Positions 12,001 to 26,841 of a stretch of 64,000 bases of DNA are shown piece by piece. Made by a program: the position numbers and the translations under genes. The DNA comes from Neocallimastix lanati (nom. inval.) (taxonomy: Eukaryota; Neocallimastigomycota; Neocallimastigomycetes; Neocallimastigales; Neocallimastigaceae), in contig JACVTC010000093.1 in NCBI GenBank assembly GCA_016946835.1, positions 388,501 through 452,500 of the forward strand. The letters run 5' to 3'. Below the pieces are notes generated by a model. The model was not told where the DNA came from. It saw nothing but the letters and a program-made list of their open reading frames with translations, and made no database searches. The stretch's first letter is position 1; every line of letters starts with the position of its first letter.

Positions 12001-14025
12001 TTTTACAAAATGCTTAACATTTTTATTATATTTATAGGAAATATATATATTATTTAGATTAATTAAAAATTAGAAATGTTATTAAAATTTTTATAGTATA
12101 TCTTATATAATTTGTAATTAAAATGAAAAGTTAAAATACAGAAAAAAAAATTTTTTTTAATGATTTGAATGAAATTATTATATGAATAAATTATTACTTA
12201 AAAATACTCTTAATTAAGATTATTAACTATTGTATTTTATTTTTTTTTTTTCGTAAGATTAGAATTTATACACAATTTTATTTAATTCAATTATATAAAT
12301 ATATATAAAATATCTCTTATAAACTATTTTTTTTTTTTATATTTTTAATATATAATATCTAATGTATATTGATTATATTTTTCTATATTTTTAATATACA
12401 ATATCACACTAATTATTTTTCTTTTCTAGATTTTAAATATAAGTAAACTATTTTTTTTTCTATTTTTTAATATATAATATCTCTTGTAAAATAAGTATTC
12501 TTTTCTAGATTTTTAATATAAAATATTATTTACAATAAATAAAAATGATTTAATTAATGTGTGGATATTTATAAATAATATTTCATTTTAATAATAATAA
12601 TAATTAAATCTATGATATTTTTTTTATTAATTTTTAATTAATATTATTCTTAATATGACTATTATAGTTACTATGATTATATAATATAAAAAAATATTTT
12701 TTTACTATTTATAATATTTAAAAATAATTTGATACTATTTAAATATTTTATTAATAATAAAGTAATTTTAATATAATATTGATTTTTAAATATGATTTTA
12801 ATTTATATAATGAAAATTATTAAAATACTATTTTAATGTTATTATTTTGAAATATTGGTTTTAAATAGTTTGAATGTTTAAAATATTCTATCTTGTTTAA
12901 TAGTATAAATTTTTTATTACAAAGTAGTAAAATTTTAGTATAAAATATAAATATAAAATTTATAAATATATTCAAAGTTAAAGAAAGAAAAATTAAAGAC
13001 TTAAATATATATATATAGAACTATAATAATTTTTATTGAAATTTAAATATTAATATATATACATATAAATTACATATAAATATATACATTATCTAAACAA
13101 AAACAAAGAAACAAAACAAAACAATATATATAATGTAATTTCTTTTTATTTGTTTGTTTTTTATATACTTAATTATTAAATATTTAAGTAATTGAATTTC
13201 GAAACAATAATGAAATAATGAAATTCTAAGATATATATATTATTGAATTTTTTAAAAAAAAAAACTTGAAATAATTTGAAATTAATAATTCTTTTAATCG
13301 TATGTTTCTTCTTTTATAATTTTTAATATTTATTAGATTTTTATAATAAAAGTTATGATAATGAACTACATAATATACATTTATTCTTAATAATGAATAT
13401 CAATATAATTTCATTATAAATATAATAATATTATCAAATAATGACTTTTTTTTTCCTTTAACTATTAAGTATTATCCACATCTATTTATTAAAAAGTAAA
13501 GAAAAATAATAATATTTAATTAATCAATAATAGATATTACTGTTGATTAATTAAAATACCATCAAGTACTGTCCACATTATAAATAGAATGAACTTTTTT
13601 TTTTATAACTTTATAGTAATATATTATAATTAAAATCATTAATATATTAAAATAAAATCATTAATATTTATTTATTAATATGACTAAAAGTGATATTAAA
13701 ATAATAACAATATCCTTTGACTATAAATATAAACAAGAATTTTTATAATAATATCAAATAATAAGAATAATAGAATTAGCAATTATTATATTGGATATTG
13801 GTAGTATAATAATATTTCTATAATTATATATAAATCCAGACCAAATTAATATATATATTGATAATATTAGCTATTTAGTATCAATAATTTTATTATTATT
13901 TACTGTTAATCATTGTGAAAATCATTTATAATTTATTATGAATTTTTATTATTAAAATAATTTAAAAAGTCTAGACACTATTTTATGTTTTTTTTTTTTT
14001 CTCTCTAAAAATTTTTATTATATAA

Positions 14026-14057
<32 letters not shown>

Positions 14058-14671
14058 GTTGTTGAAAATAAATATTGTTATTATTCTTATTATTAATATT
14101 ATAAATATTATAATATTAATATAATAATTATATATATATATTAATTTTAAAAATATACAAAAACTATCATTTTTTTTTTTATTTATTTTAAAATAATAAT
14201 TTTTAATATTGTGATACTTATTCATGAATTTTATTCGTTTAAAGTAATAAATATTATAATTTATTAAACTGTGAAATAATGATTTATTTATTTAAGTTTA
14301 ATAATAATATATTATAATACATTTAATATATATATTAAATTATACTCGTACTACAGTATTCCATAGGTACAAATTTACTATTTTTAATTTATTAAAGTTT
14401 ATAAATTTAATATAATAATAACTAGAAAAATATAATAGAATAAGGGATATTTAAATTAAAAAAATACATATACATTGATGGATAGAAAAAAAAAATATTT
14501 ATATATATACCAAAATTTCTTTCTAAAAAAAGATTGAATTCTAATTTTTAGTTCATTAATTTATTATTTCAATTAAAATTAAATTAAGAGTTTTTTTAAA
14601 AAAAACAATTAAGTTTTAATTTTTTTTTTATTAAATAAAGTAAAACTATTTTTTTATAAGAAGAAAAAAAA
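9047..14671. other. 5.6-kb gene-free interval
   Basis: No supported gene on either strand. It contains A/T homopolymers, a degenerate tandem array at 9619-9873, a short TTA run at about 14029-14057, and several TCTAGA sites (10109, 11329, 12425, 12504, 13970). BTB-like paralogs 2 and 3 point away from each other across it, so it must hold both of their promoters. Confidence 0.6.
9619..9873. repeat. Degenerate tandem repeat with ATAATAAACTATAAAAAATA core
   Basis: Four to five copies of a 45-60-bp unit containing AATAAACTATAAAAAATATT alternate with T-runs and TTTAAAAATAAATAATTAAT. Copies differ in T-run length. Confidence 0.75.
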
Positions 14672-15385
14672 ATGTATTCTACTATAAACGAAGTTGATAC
14701 TAGTTTTTTACCATCTCCACCATTATCTCCTGTTAGTGAATCATTCACACAATTACCTACACCAGAATCACCATTATTACCATTATTTTCAAATTTACCA
14801 TGTAATGATGAAACTGAAGCTGCTGAATTTGATTTAAAATATGATGATGATGATAATGATGAATTTGATTTTACTGAAAGAGAAATTGAATACCTTGAAA
14901 GCTTTTTAGGATTTCCAATTGAACGTCCAGGTAATCCAAGCAAAGAAGAAATTTTAAGAAACAAATATGAGAATATGACAGAAGAAGGTGTTGAATTCAA
15001 TGGTGAAATTGCTCCATATTCTTATGTTATTGATATTTTACATAGCATTGGTTTGAATGTTATCAATAAGAAAACTAATGATGCTGTTAAACTTTGTGTT
15101 TATGAAATTGGTACCAATTATTTAAAAGAATTCTGGGTACATCCAATATTCCTCTCTTTACAATCATTCCAATTTTTTAAGCTTTTTGAAGAAAATAAAG
15201 AAAATAATGAACAAGAAGTTCTTGAAATTGAAGTTCCTTCTATTAAAGCTTTTACTATTATTCTATACTGGCTTTACACTGGTGATAATTCAAAAATTTT
15301 AGAAATCGCTAAAGTAGATGAAGAATTATTTAAGGGTATTATGGAAATTATTGAATTATTAGAAATTAATAGGTTTAATTTTTAA
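14672..15385 (+). CDS. BTB/POZ-like protein, paralog 3 (inner subtype)
   Basis: Intact single-exon gene of 237 residues, the longest of the family. The N-terminal motif is FLPSPPLSP, and a second proline stretch, QLPTPESPLLP, follows at about residue 26, so the Ser/Thr-Pro motif is doubled here. An acidic run (KYDDDDNDEFDFTEREIEYL) precedes SFLGFPIE. The conserved middle block EEILRNKYENMTEEGVEFNG is followed by the BTB-like part: DAVKLCVYE, WVHPIFLSLQSFQFFKLFE, LEIEVPSI, IILYWLYTGDNSKILEIAK and a final helix ending RFNF. Upstream of the ATG are A/T runs only. Downstream lies the TAATATACCCATT motif also seen after paralogs 2 and 4. The frame on the opposite strand (14596-15000) is a shadow. 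Confidence 0.82.
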   Translation: MYSTINEVDTSFLPSPPLSPVSESFTQLPTPESPLLPLFSNLPCNDETEAAEFDLKYDDDDNDEFDFTEREIEYLESFLGFPIERPGNPSKEEILRNKYENMTEEGVEFNGEIAPYSYVIDILHSIGLNVINKKTNDAVKLCVYEIGTNYLKEFWVHPIFLSLQSFQFFKLFEENKENNEQEVLEIEVPSIKAFTIILYWLYTGDNSKILEIAKVDEELFKGIMEIIELLEINRFNF

Positions 15386-15448
15386 ATATTATAAAATTGT
15401 TTATATTTTTTTAAAAAAAAAAAAAAAAAAAAAGGTTCCTTTAAATGT

Positions 15449-15530
15449 AATCCCATATACCCTATAATATATTATTTATTGTTTTTGGTACTAAATCATA
15501 GAAATAGAATTATTTAGTAATATACCCATT
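15449..15530 (+). promoter_or_regulatory. Downstream motif of BTB-like paralog 3
   Basis: TCCCATATACCC begins near 15451 and TAATATACCCATT is at 15518-15530, about 65 and 135 bases after the stop. The second matches the motif downstream of paralogs 2 and 4. Confidence 0.45.
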
Positions 15531-17226
15531 TAAATTTAAGTATTTTTAGAAGTTTAATATTTATCATTTTTATTTTTGTAATTGTAATTATTTTTATATA
15601 TTAATCAATTAAAATAAAATTTTTAAAATAATAAATTATTAAAAAGAATATAAAATATATATGAAAGTATATTAGTTTTAAAAATGATTTTATAAGTATA
15701 CAAATATATAAATTATATTTATTATATTTTAAACAATAAATTTAAAATTTTATTATAAAAAAAATATTAAAGTTTTCTTTTTTCTTTTTTTTTTTTTTTT
15801 TCTTTTTTATTATTTTATTTTATTTAGTAATAAGTTTTATTTTCATTTTTTTTTTTATTTTTTTATTTTATTTAGTAATTTGGTTTATTTAATTTTACAT
15901 TTATTTTTTATTTTATTTTTAAGTTATATGTTTATTTAATTTTACATTTATTTTTTAAGTTATATGTTTATTTAATTTTACATTTATTTATTATTTTATT
16001 TGTTTATTTAATTTTACATTTATTTATTATTTTATTTTAAAGTTATATGTTATTATTATTTTTTTTATTTATATATTATTTTTAATTATTATTATTTATT
16101 TATTTATTTATTTATCTATTTTATAATTATATTTAGTTTATTATAAATTTTAACATTTGTTATACTATATGATATGCAATATATTCTTTATATAATTCCC
16201 CTTATTTATATTGCTATGGTCTAAATATAACAATACTAATACTAATAGTAACAATAACATAATTATAAATAAATAATAAAGCAAAAGTTTTGGTAGAATT
16301 TTTTTTTTAATTAACATTATTAACAAAAAAAAAAAAAAAAAAAAAAAAATTGTAATTTTCATTATGTATTAACATTGTTGTTTTAATTTATTTTATATTA
16401 TTATTTTTTTTTTTAGATATTAATTTAATATTATAAAAATAAAAATTTAATATAATTTCTTGGAACTTTTTAAAGTATAATTTTATGTTAATAAAATCAT
16501 AAATCTATATCAAAACATAATCTATTTTTTTTTTATTATTTTTTTTTTTTAAAAAAATGTAAATTTTAATAATTAGTTTATTTAAAACTAATAATAATAA
16601 AATAATGAATATATAGATGAATATATAAATAAATATATTTATATATATTGCATGAATAATCATTAATTATTTATAACAAAAATAATCATAATTAATTAAA
16701 AAAATAATAGAATATTAAATTTGGTATTATTGGTCAAATTTTATTTAAAAAATATTACATTTTCATAATTCTATTTTTTTTTTTTTACTTCAAAAAAAAA
16801 AATAAAAACACATTATACTTAATTAAAAGTGATAATAACTTTATTTATTAATATTCTAATTAATATTATATTATTAATGGTAAATCTTATTGTATTAATT
16901 ATTTTTAAATGTAAATCTCGTGGAATATATATATTTTGATGTTATTAAATATTATTTAGTTTTTTTTTTTTTTTTTTTTTTGAACTGTGGATATAACTGA
17001 AAAATAAAGATATTTGCGGCTTATTTTTCTCTTAATAAAATTAATAAAATAGAAAACGGTGAAAAATATAAAATAGAATATTCTATAATTTAAATACTAA
17101 TATAATTAAATTTTATAAATAAAAATATAACAAATATAATTATGTAGCTATATTACTATGATTTTTATCCTATATAAGATAATTGTTAAGATTAGCATCT
17201 TTTATTAAAAAAAAATAATAGGAATA

Positions 17227-17454
17227 TTTTGGTAAAAAAAAAAAAAAAAAAAAAGGACTCTTTTAACTATGAATCCTTCTTGAGAAATCAATGGTTATAA
17301 TAAATAGCAATATATTAAATATTTGTATTTATAATATTCTTTTATCTTTTATTATTAATAAAACAGTTTTTTTAATGAACAAATATTATAAATAAATTCA
17401 CTTTTTTATGTTTCGTATACAATAACTTTATGATTCATAATCTAATTTTATTTT

Positions 17455-17499
<45 letters not shown>

Positions 17500-17532
17500 G
17501 GACTCTTTTAACTATGAATCCTTTTTGAGAAG
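17227..17532. repeat. Two direct copies of an A-run plus GGACTCTTTTAACTATGAAT unit
   Basis: At 17227-17287 and 17452-17532 the sequence reads TTTTGGTAAAA, a long A-run, GGACTCTTTTAACTATGAAT, then CCTTCTTGAGAA or CCTTTTTGAGAA. The A-runs differ in length (about 22 and 40). The two copies are separated by about 165 unrelated bases. Confidence 0.85.
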
Positions 17533-18296
17533 TGATATTATTAAGGCCCAGGATATCATTAATAATAAAGAAAATATTAATGTAGTTATTGCCTTCATAA
17601 AATATCAAAATAAAAATTTTAAAATATATATAAATATTTAGAATGATGAAAGTTATTAAATAAAGTTATTAAATAATAAAATAAAATAATAATAAAATAA
17701 ATAATAAAATAATAAATAAAGTTATTAAATATTTAAATATTAGAAATTCGTGTTATAAAATAATTAAAAGATATATTTGAAAATAAAATGATAAATATAT
17801 ATATATATATATATATAGATAAATTGTATAAACATTTATTTTTTTAAATATATATTAGTTATAAAACATAATGGATAGATTATGAAAAACATATTTTAAT
17901 TTTCAATACTAAAAAAAACTAACCCTAATACTATGTTATAGTATTATATAAAATAATTATTATTATTGTAATATTTATAAATTATTATTTATTTATTTTA
18001 TGAATTTTTACTTCAAATATATCTTTTCAATATTTATTTATTTACTTCTTGTTTAACAAGTATATATTTAAATATTTTAATATTTATTTTCTTTTAAATG
18101 TTCTATTAATTAAAACTATATATACAATTTATAGTTCTTTTTATATTAAAATCTAAATATATATATACAAGCTATTTATTAATTATAAAATTTTATAATT
18201 ATAATTTCATTAATATATATAAATAATATTATATTATATGATTATGAAGAATTTAATATTTACGAAATATTATAAAAATGCAATTATTATTTTATA

Positions 18297-18307
18297 GGTA
18301 TTTTTGA

Positions 18308-18343
<36 letters not shown>

Positions 18344-18496
18344 GACTATCCCTTGTAAGTCTTGATCATATCATCCCAGCCACAACAGACAACTAATATC
18401 AAACAAACTTTATAGCGGATGTATCAGGATACAACAAAGTGCTCCCATGCCATACCATTTCGGCGTCGACGCTCTCAGTCACGGTATTTTTGACAT
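18297..18496 (-). mobile_element. Retroposed poly(A)-tailed insert with 14-bp target-site duplication
   Basis: The 14-base sequence GGTATTTTTGACAT occurs at 18297-18310 and 18483-18496. Between the copies lie 32 T's (18311-18342) and a 140-base block (18343-18482) with far higher GC than anything nearby, including GCGTCGACGCC on the minus strand. Read on the minus strand this is a short transcript-like sequence followed by a poly(A) tail and bounded by a target-site duplication: the hallmark of LINE-driven retroposition. The first 27 minus-strand codons are open (start VTESVDAEMVWHGS, end AIKFV) then stop, so it may be the 3' end of a 5'-truncated LINE or of an mRNA; a SINE is the alternative. 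No tRNA-type A/B boxes are evident. Confidence 0.85.
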
Positions 18497-19682
18497 GATA
18501 TAGTTAAAAGTGATTAAAATAAAAATATATAAAATTTTTATATAATAAAAAAAAAAAAAAAAAAACTATGATCTATTATAGATAACATTTTATATAAGCA
18601 TATAAACATTTTTTGGTTTTTATTATTTACACTTTATTTAAAAAAGAAAAAGTAAATAGAAAAAAATTCATATTTTTTTATTCTATATTTCTTTTTGTAT
18701 ATGTGTATATTTTATTTTATTTATAACGCTATATATCATTAATAATAATAATAATAATTATGATAATAATATTTTGAGTTTAGTTAATTAATGTCAGTGT
18801 TAAAGTATCATTTATATTAAATTCAAAAAAAAAAAAAATTTTTTAAAAAGGATTTAAAAACTAAAATAAAAAAACATAATGCAAATTAATATTACAGAAA
18901 AAAATCTATTCATTATAATAATTAAAAATATATAATATAGTAATTAAAAATATATGTAATAATCAAAAATAAATAATAATTAAAAATATACAAAATTAAA
19001 AATAAAAAACAATAATTAAAAAATTTATAATAATTAAAAATATATAATAATTAAAAATATAATTAACTATTATCTTTTCTTATAAAAAAATTCAAAAAAA
19101 AAATGTTTAATAAGAAATTTTTTTATAATAAACAAATTAAAAATATTATTTAATATTAAAGCTTTTTTTTATATTATATGAAAATATCCAAATTATTATT
19201 TGTATTTATTTATTTTATCATAATCATTATTATTATTATCATAATTATTATTTTTGTATCACAAAATTTTCAATAAATTTAATTTAAAAAATATTAATAC
19301 TGAATATTTATATTTATACAGATATATTTATTTTTAATATTTTAAATTTTAAAAAAGTATAGTGACTTAAATAACTTTAATTATAATTAAAATTAAAAAA
19401 ATCTCATAATGAATTATTTTAATTTAGTATTTAATTAATATTTTTTTAAAAATAGATTTTTTTTTCCAAAACTTAGATTAGTTTATAAACGGTCAAATGG
19501 AATTTATTTAATAAGACATTATTAATAATCACATAAATTTATTATTATTATTATTTTACATACACACTTATTATATTTTATCTTTTTAAATTTAGAAGAA
19601 AAATAAATATCAGATAATATTTTCATATGAAAATATTCTATATAAATACCTTTTTTTTTTAAATAAAAAAATTATTTCAAAT

Positions 19683-19944
19683 AATTATTAATGGTTATTT
19701 AATAGATAAACACACACAATTATTAATGGTTATTTAGATAAACACACACAATTATTTATGGTTATACAGATAAACACAATTATTAATGGTTATTTAAACA
19801 CACACAATTATTAATGGTTATTCAGATAAACACAATTATTAGTGGTTATTCAGATAAACACAATTATTAATGGTTAATAAGATAAGAAAACACAATTATT
19901 AATGGTTATTAAAATAAGAAAACACAATTATTAATGGTTATTTA
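19683..19944. repeat. Nine-copy interspersed direct repeat (CACAATTATTAATGGTTATT)
   Basis: Nine copies of CACAATTATTAATGGTTATT (some with one or two changes) are separated by short variable spacers such as AGATAAACA and AAAATAAGAAAA, giving a spacing of about 25-38 bases. It superficially resembles a CRISPR layout but spacers are short, low-complexity and similar to each other. Confidence 0.9.
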
Positions 19945-20163
19945 GGAACACATACAAATTTTAAAAATTATAATAAATAGCTATATAAAAAATAAATATT
20001 TTATATTTATTATTATTTATAGTTATATTTAATTTCCTAAAATAGATATTTTATATTTATATATTTATTATTTATTATTATGGCCGTTCATAATTATACT
20101 AATTAGAATTTTAGTTAATTTTTAAAAAGTGGAAAATTTTTTTATAGAAGAATCTAGACTAAG

Positions 20164-20195
<32 letters not shown>

Positions 20196-21231
20196 GACCT
20201 ATTTAAAAATAATATTAAAATTAAATTATTAAATTTTTATGAAATAAAATAAATAAAAAAAAAAAAAAATAAAAATAAACGATTATTTAAATTAAATAAC
20301 TAGTCTATTATGAATTATATTAATGTAATATTATAATTATATATAAATAATTTATATGAATATATTAAATTGGTTATTTTATATTTATTAAAGTTTATTA
20401 TTTTGTTCACATATAATAAATAATTAATTTATTTTTAATACAATATTATTTTATATTAAAATTTCCAAATAAAAAATATAAAACAAAATACAAAAAAAAA
20501 AAAATTTTTTTATAGAAATATAATAAATAATTATATTTATAATCAAATTTTTATTGACAATTTATTTTTGAAACATTTGTATAGTTAACAATACTATATA
20601 ATAATATTACCTATTTTTAATGCTTATTTAAATTATAGTATTATATTTTATTATTTAATATACTTTTTAAATTGTATCATAATAAAATACAATATTACAT
20701 TATACATTAAATAAGTATTCAAATAATAAAATACAATATTATATTAATAAATAATGTTAAAAAAATAATAATGCAATAATAATAAATTATGATAAAAAAT
20801 AATAATATTCAATATTATATTAATAAATAATGATAAAATAATAATAATAAAATAATAAAATACAATATTATATTAATGATAATATTTTTGAATTATACTA
20901 ATAATAATATAAATAATAATACTAATATTAAAAATGATAATTATAATCTAGTATAATGATAATAACCATGATTCTAATTTAGACAATAAAGTATTTTCAA
21001 GAGTAAAGATACATATATGTAAAAACTATATAAATACAAAATTTCCATATTTTGTAAAACAAAAAACAAAAAAAAAAATATTCATAAATAAATAAATAAA
21101 TTAATAAAAAAAATGAGAAAATCAAAATTTTTTCTATTTTTAGAATATGAATAAAAATTTAAAAATTATAAATTATTTATTATTTATATAATTTATTTTA
21201 ATTTTAATTATATATTATATCTTAAAAAAAA

Positions 21232-21879
21232 ATGACTACATTAAATAATACTTATTCTCAATTACCTTCACCACCATTATCTCCTGCTTTATTTCCAATA
21301 TCTACTGCATTTTATTGCAATAAGGAATATAATTTTGAATATGATGATGATGATGAATTTGATTTTACAGAAAGAGAAATTGAATATATTGAAAGTATTT
21401 TGGGTTTCCCTTTTGAAAATTTAGACAAACAAAATAAGGAAGAAATCATGAGAACAAAATTTATGAATATGATGGGTGATGGTGTCAAAATCAATGATAA
21501 AATGACTCCATACTCATATGTAATTGAAGTATTACACAAGATTGGTTATAGTGTTATTAATAAAAAAACTAAGGATGCTGTTCAACTTCGTGTATATGAA
21601 AAAGGTACTGATAAATTCCTAGAATTTTGGGTTCATCCAATTTTCCTTTCTTTACATTCATTTCAATTCTTCAAACTCTTTGAAGAAGTTAAAGAAAATA
21701 ATGAACAAAATACCCTTGAAATTGAAGTTCCATATCTCGAGAGTTTTGCATTTATTCTCTATTGGATTTATACGGGTGACAACTCAAAACTTTTAGAAAC
21801 TGCAAAATTAGATGAACATTTTTGTAAAGGAACTATGGAAAATATTGAATTATTAGAAATTAATATGATTGCTTTTTAA
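21232..21879 (+). CDS. BTB/POZ-like protein, paralog 4 (inner subtype)
   Basis: Intact single-exon gene of 215 residues. QLPSPPLSP lies at residues 10-18. The acidic run EYDDDDEFDFTEREIEYIE precedes SILGFPFEN. The middle block EEIMRTKFMNMMGDGVKIND departs from the other copies (GEM replaced by DKM). The BTB-like C-terminus reads DAVQLRVYE, FWVHPIFLSLHSFQFFKLFE, LEIEVPYL, ILYWIYTGDNSKLLETAK and ends MIAF. It is closest to paralog 2, to which it aligns along almost the whole length without gaps, suggesting a recent duplication followed by inversion of orientation. Minimal leader: ATG follows an A9 run at 21222-21230. The opposite-strand frame at 21312-21539 is a shadow. Confidence 0.82.
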   Translation: MTTLNNTYSQLPSPPLSPALFPISTAFYCNKEYNFEYDDDDEFDFTEREIEYIESILGFPFENLDKQNKEEIMRTKFMNMMGDGVKINDKMTPYSYVIEVLHKIGYSVINKKTKDAVQLRVYEKGTDKFLEFWVHPIFLSLHSFQFFKLFEEVKENNEQNTLEIEVPYLESFAFILYWIYTGDNSKLLETAKLDEHFCKGTMENIELLEINMIAF

Positions 21880-21990
21880 TTTTTGAAAATTATTAAAACT
21901 TGTAAATATTTTTTTAAAAAAAAAAATTATTTAAAAAAAAAAAAAAAAAACTTTATTTAATAGAAATATATTAGTTAATACTAATTAAAT

Positions 21991-22006
21991 GATATACCCA
22001 ATTAAT
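21991..22006 (+). promoter_or_regulatory. Downstream motif of BTB-like paralog 4
   Basis: GATATACCCAATTAAT lies about 112 bases past the stop and matches the motif after paralogs 2 and 3 (ATATACCCA followed by A/T). Confidence 0.4.
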
Positions 22007-22164
22007 CAATTGCTTCATTTATTTATTGAAAAATATATTTAAAATAATCATATTTGTTTTTGAATATTATAAATAATATTATAAATTATAAATAAAAAAT
22101 TATAAAATATATATATATATATATAAAATATAAAAAATAAAATAAAAAATATAAAATGAAAAAA

Positions 22165-22208
22165 AATAAAAAAAAAAAAAAAAAAGAATAATTAAAATTT
22201 AAAAAACA

Positions 22209-22243
<35 letters not shown>

Positions 22244-22275
22244 TAATTATTCTTTTTTTTTTTTTTTTATTTTTT
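22165..22275. repeat. A-run/T-run hairpin
   Basis: An A-run followed by AGAATAATTAAAATTTAAAA is mirrored after a T-run by TTTTAATTTTAATTATTCTT and more T's, giving inverted arms around ACACC plus T's. Confidence 0.75.
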
Positions 22276-22292
22276 TTTAAGTTGTTATTGTA

Positions 22293-22390
22293 TTAATTAT
22301 TTTATTATTTAAATATTTACCATTAATATATTAACATAATAATTATTGCATTATATTAACTGTAAATATTTAAATAATAAAATTATTTTT
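22293..22390. repeat. Inverted repeat with ~38-bp arms
   Basis: The left arm (22293-22335, containing TTATTATTTAAATATTTACC) is the near reverse complement of the right arm (22351-22390, containing TGTAAATATTTAAATAATAA). Confidence 0.75.
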
Positions 22391-23156
22391 CAATTTAAGA
22401 TCTAAAAGCTTAATAATTTATAACAATTTAAATTAATGAAATGTTACTTAAAGTCAATATTTATAAATATTATATTAATGTTTTAATATTAATATTTTAA
22501 ATAAAAGAAAAATTATTAGTTTTTTATACTATTTATTAAATAATATAAAACTTTTTTTATTAAAAATGAATATAATTATTCTTTTTAAATGGAAATAAAT
22601 GTTGAAATAATATCCAATTAGCATTAGATATTTAAATTATTTAAATTATTTTTTAAAAAAGTTATTTTTAATAAAGAAATGTTTAAATTTAAAAAAAATT
22701 TATAATAATATTTTAGAAAAAAAAAAATCTGAAGAAATAATTATATATAGATAATAATATTTGTAATATCATAGATATTTTTAATATGTCTATAATATGT
22801 ATTAGTAACGCTTAATTTTATTTTTATTTGTATATATTATTATTTATAAATAGTTACTACTATTTAATATAAATATACTTTTTTTTTTAATTATTAGTAT
22901 ATCATATATTTTTTAAAATATAGAAATTATTATTATTAAAAATTATTTTTGTTTTTTATAGATAAATTTATATTATAATTCACATACCCTTTAATATATA
23001 ATATTTTTAAAATAAAAGAACTTCATATATATTTTTATGTTGAAAAGTACAGATTTTTATTAATTGTGCTATCATATAAATATAATAATAAAAATATGTC
23101 TACTTTTAATTAGTTTAATTTAGAGTTGTAGAAATATTATTGATAAATATTAACTG

Positions 23157-23403
23157 AAAAAAGTTATTAAATTTAACCTTTTTTTTTTATTATTATCATT
23201 TTGTCATTTTTTAAATGATAATATTTTTCTTTCAAAAATAAATTAAAATATTATTCAATTTTATTAATATTATAATATGTTACAAATATTAAAAAAAGTT
23301 ATTAAATTTAACCTTTTTTTTTATTATTATCATTTTGTCATTTTTTAAATGATAATATTTTTCTTTCAAAAATAAATTAAAATATTATTCAATTTTATTA
23401 ATA

Positions 23404-23424
<21 letters not shown>
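23157..23424. repeat. Two-copy tandem duplication, ~134 bp, at the 3' end of the PAQR gene
   Basis: Positions 23157-23290 and 23291-23424 are almost identical (difference mainly in T-run length). The right copy includes the last codons and stop codon of the minus-strand PAQR gene, so the left copy carries a non-coding duplicate of the gene's end and early 3' UTR. Confidence 0.92.
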
Positions 23425-25880
<2,456 letters not shown>

Positions 25881-26308
25881 TTCGTCCTTCTTAAAACTTG
25901 TTAATTAATAACTGGTAAATCTATCATTTGTAATATACTTTAAAAAATAATGCATACAATAAAAAAATATATATAATGAAAATTTAATAAATTGTTAAGT
26001 ATGCGATATGACATTTAAATGAATTTATGTATATGAATAAAGATACAAGAATATCTTTAATACTTTTATTTAATCTTTATTAAAAAAGAGTAATATAAAA
26101 TAAAAAAAAAATAAAAATAAAGATATAACTATTTATAAAAAAAATAGTTTTTGTTTAAAGTTTTATAAAATTTTAAAAGAATTAAATATATTTTGTTAAT
26201 TTAATTTTTCAATTTACTAAATAAATTAATTAAATGCAAATTATAACCAATTTGAAAATCTACAAAACATTATAAAAAAGCATATATTCATATAACAATT
26301 ATGACTCA

Positions 26309-26346
<38 letters not shown>

Positions 26347-26404
26347 GCTGTTATTATTATTATTATTTTGAAACTCCATTTTTTATTAGTAATATAAATT
26401 AAAA

Positions 26405-26438
<34 letters not shown>

Positions 26439-26757
26439 TTTTTTTGAAATTTTATAAAATAAGGCTAAAATTATAAAAATTTATATATTATTAGTGTAAT
26501 TATAAATATAAAATTTCTAGAATTTTTTTATAATATTATATAATTTCAAATTTGTTAGATTAAATTTTAAATATATAAAATATATTTATTATCATATATA
26601 TTATTTATATTATACTATGTCAAAACATCAGAAAAATTATATATATATATATATATATATATTTAAATTTATATTACTAATAAAAAATATAAAAATTAAT
26701 AATAATAATTTTTCTGTAAATTAAAAATTTTTGATTAATAATAATTTTAACAATAAC

Positions 26758-26841
<84 letters not shown>

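Larger units (their letters stand above)
15531..21231. other. 5.7-kb gene-free interval
   Basis: No supported gene. Contents: imperfect TTATTTAATTTTACATTTAT repeats at ~15880-16030, an A-run-linked direct repeat at 17227-17287 and 17452-17532, a retroposed insert at 18297-18496, a nine-copy repeat at 19683-19944, and many A/T homopolymers. The promoter of paralog 4 must lie at its right end. Confidence 0.6.

Noticed and set aside
19683-19944. CRISPR-like repeat-spacer layout
   Set aside because: Spacers are short, variable and low-complexity, the host looks eukaryotic and no cas genes are present; it is a degenerate minisatellite.
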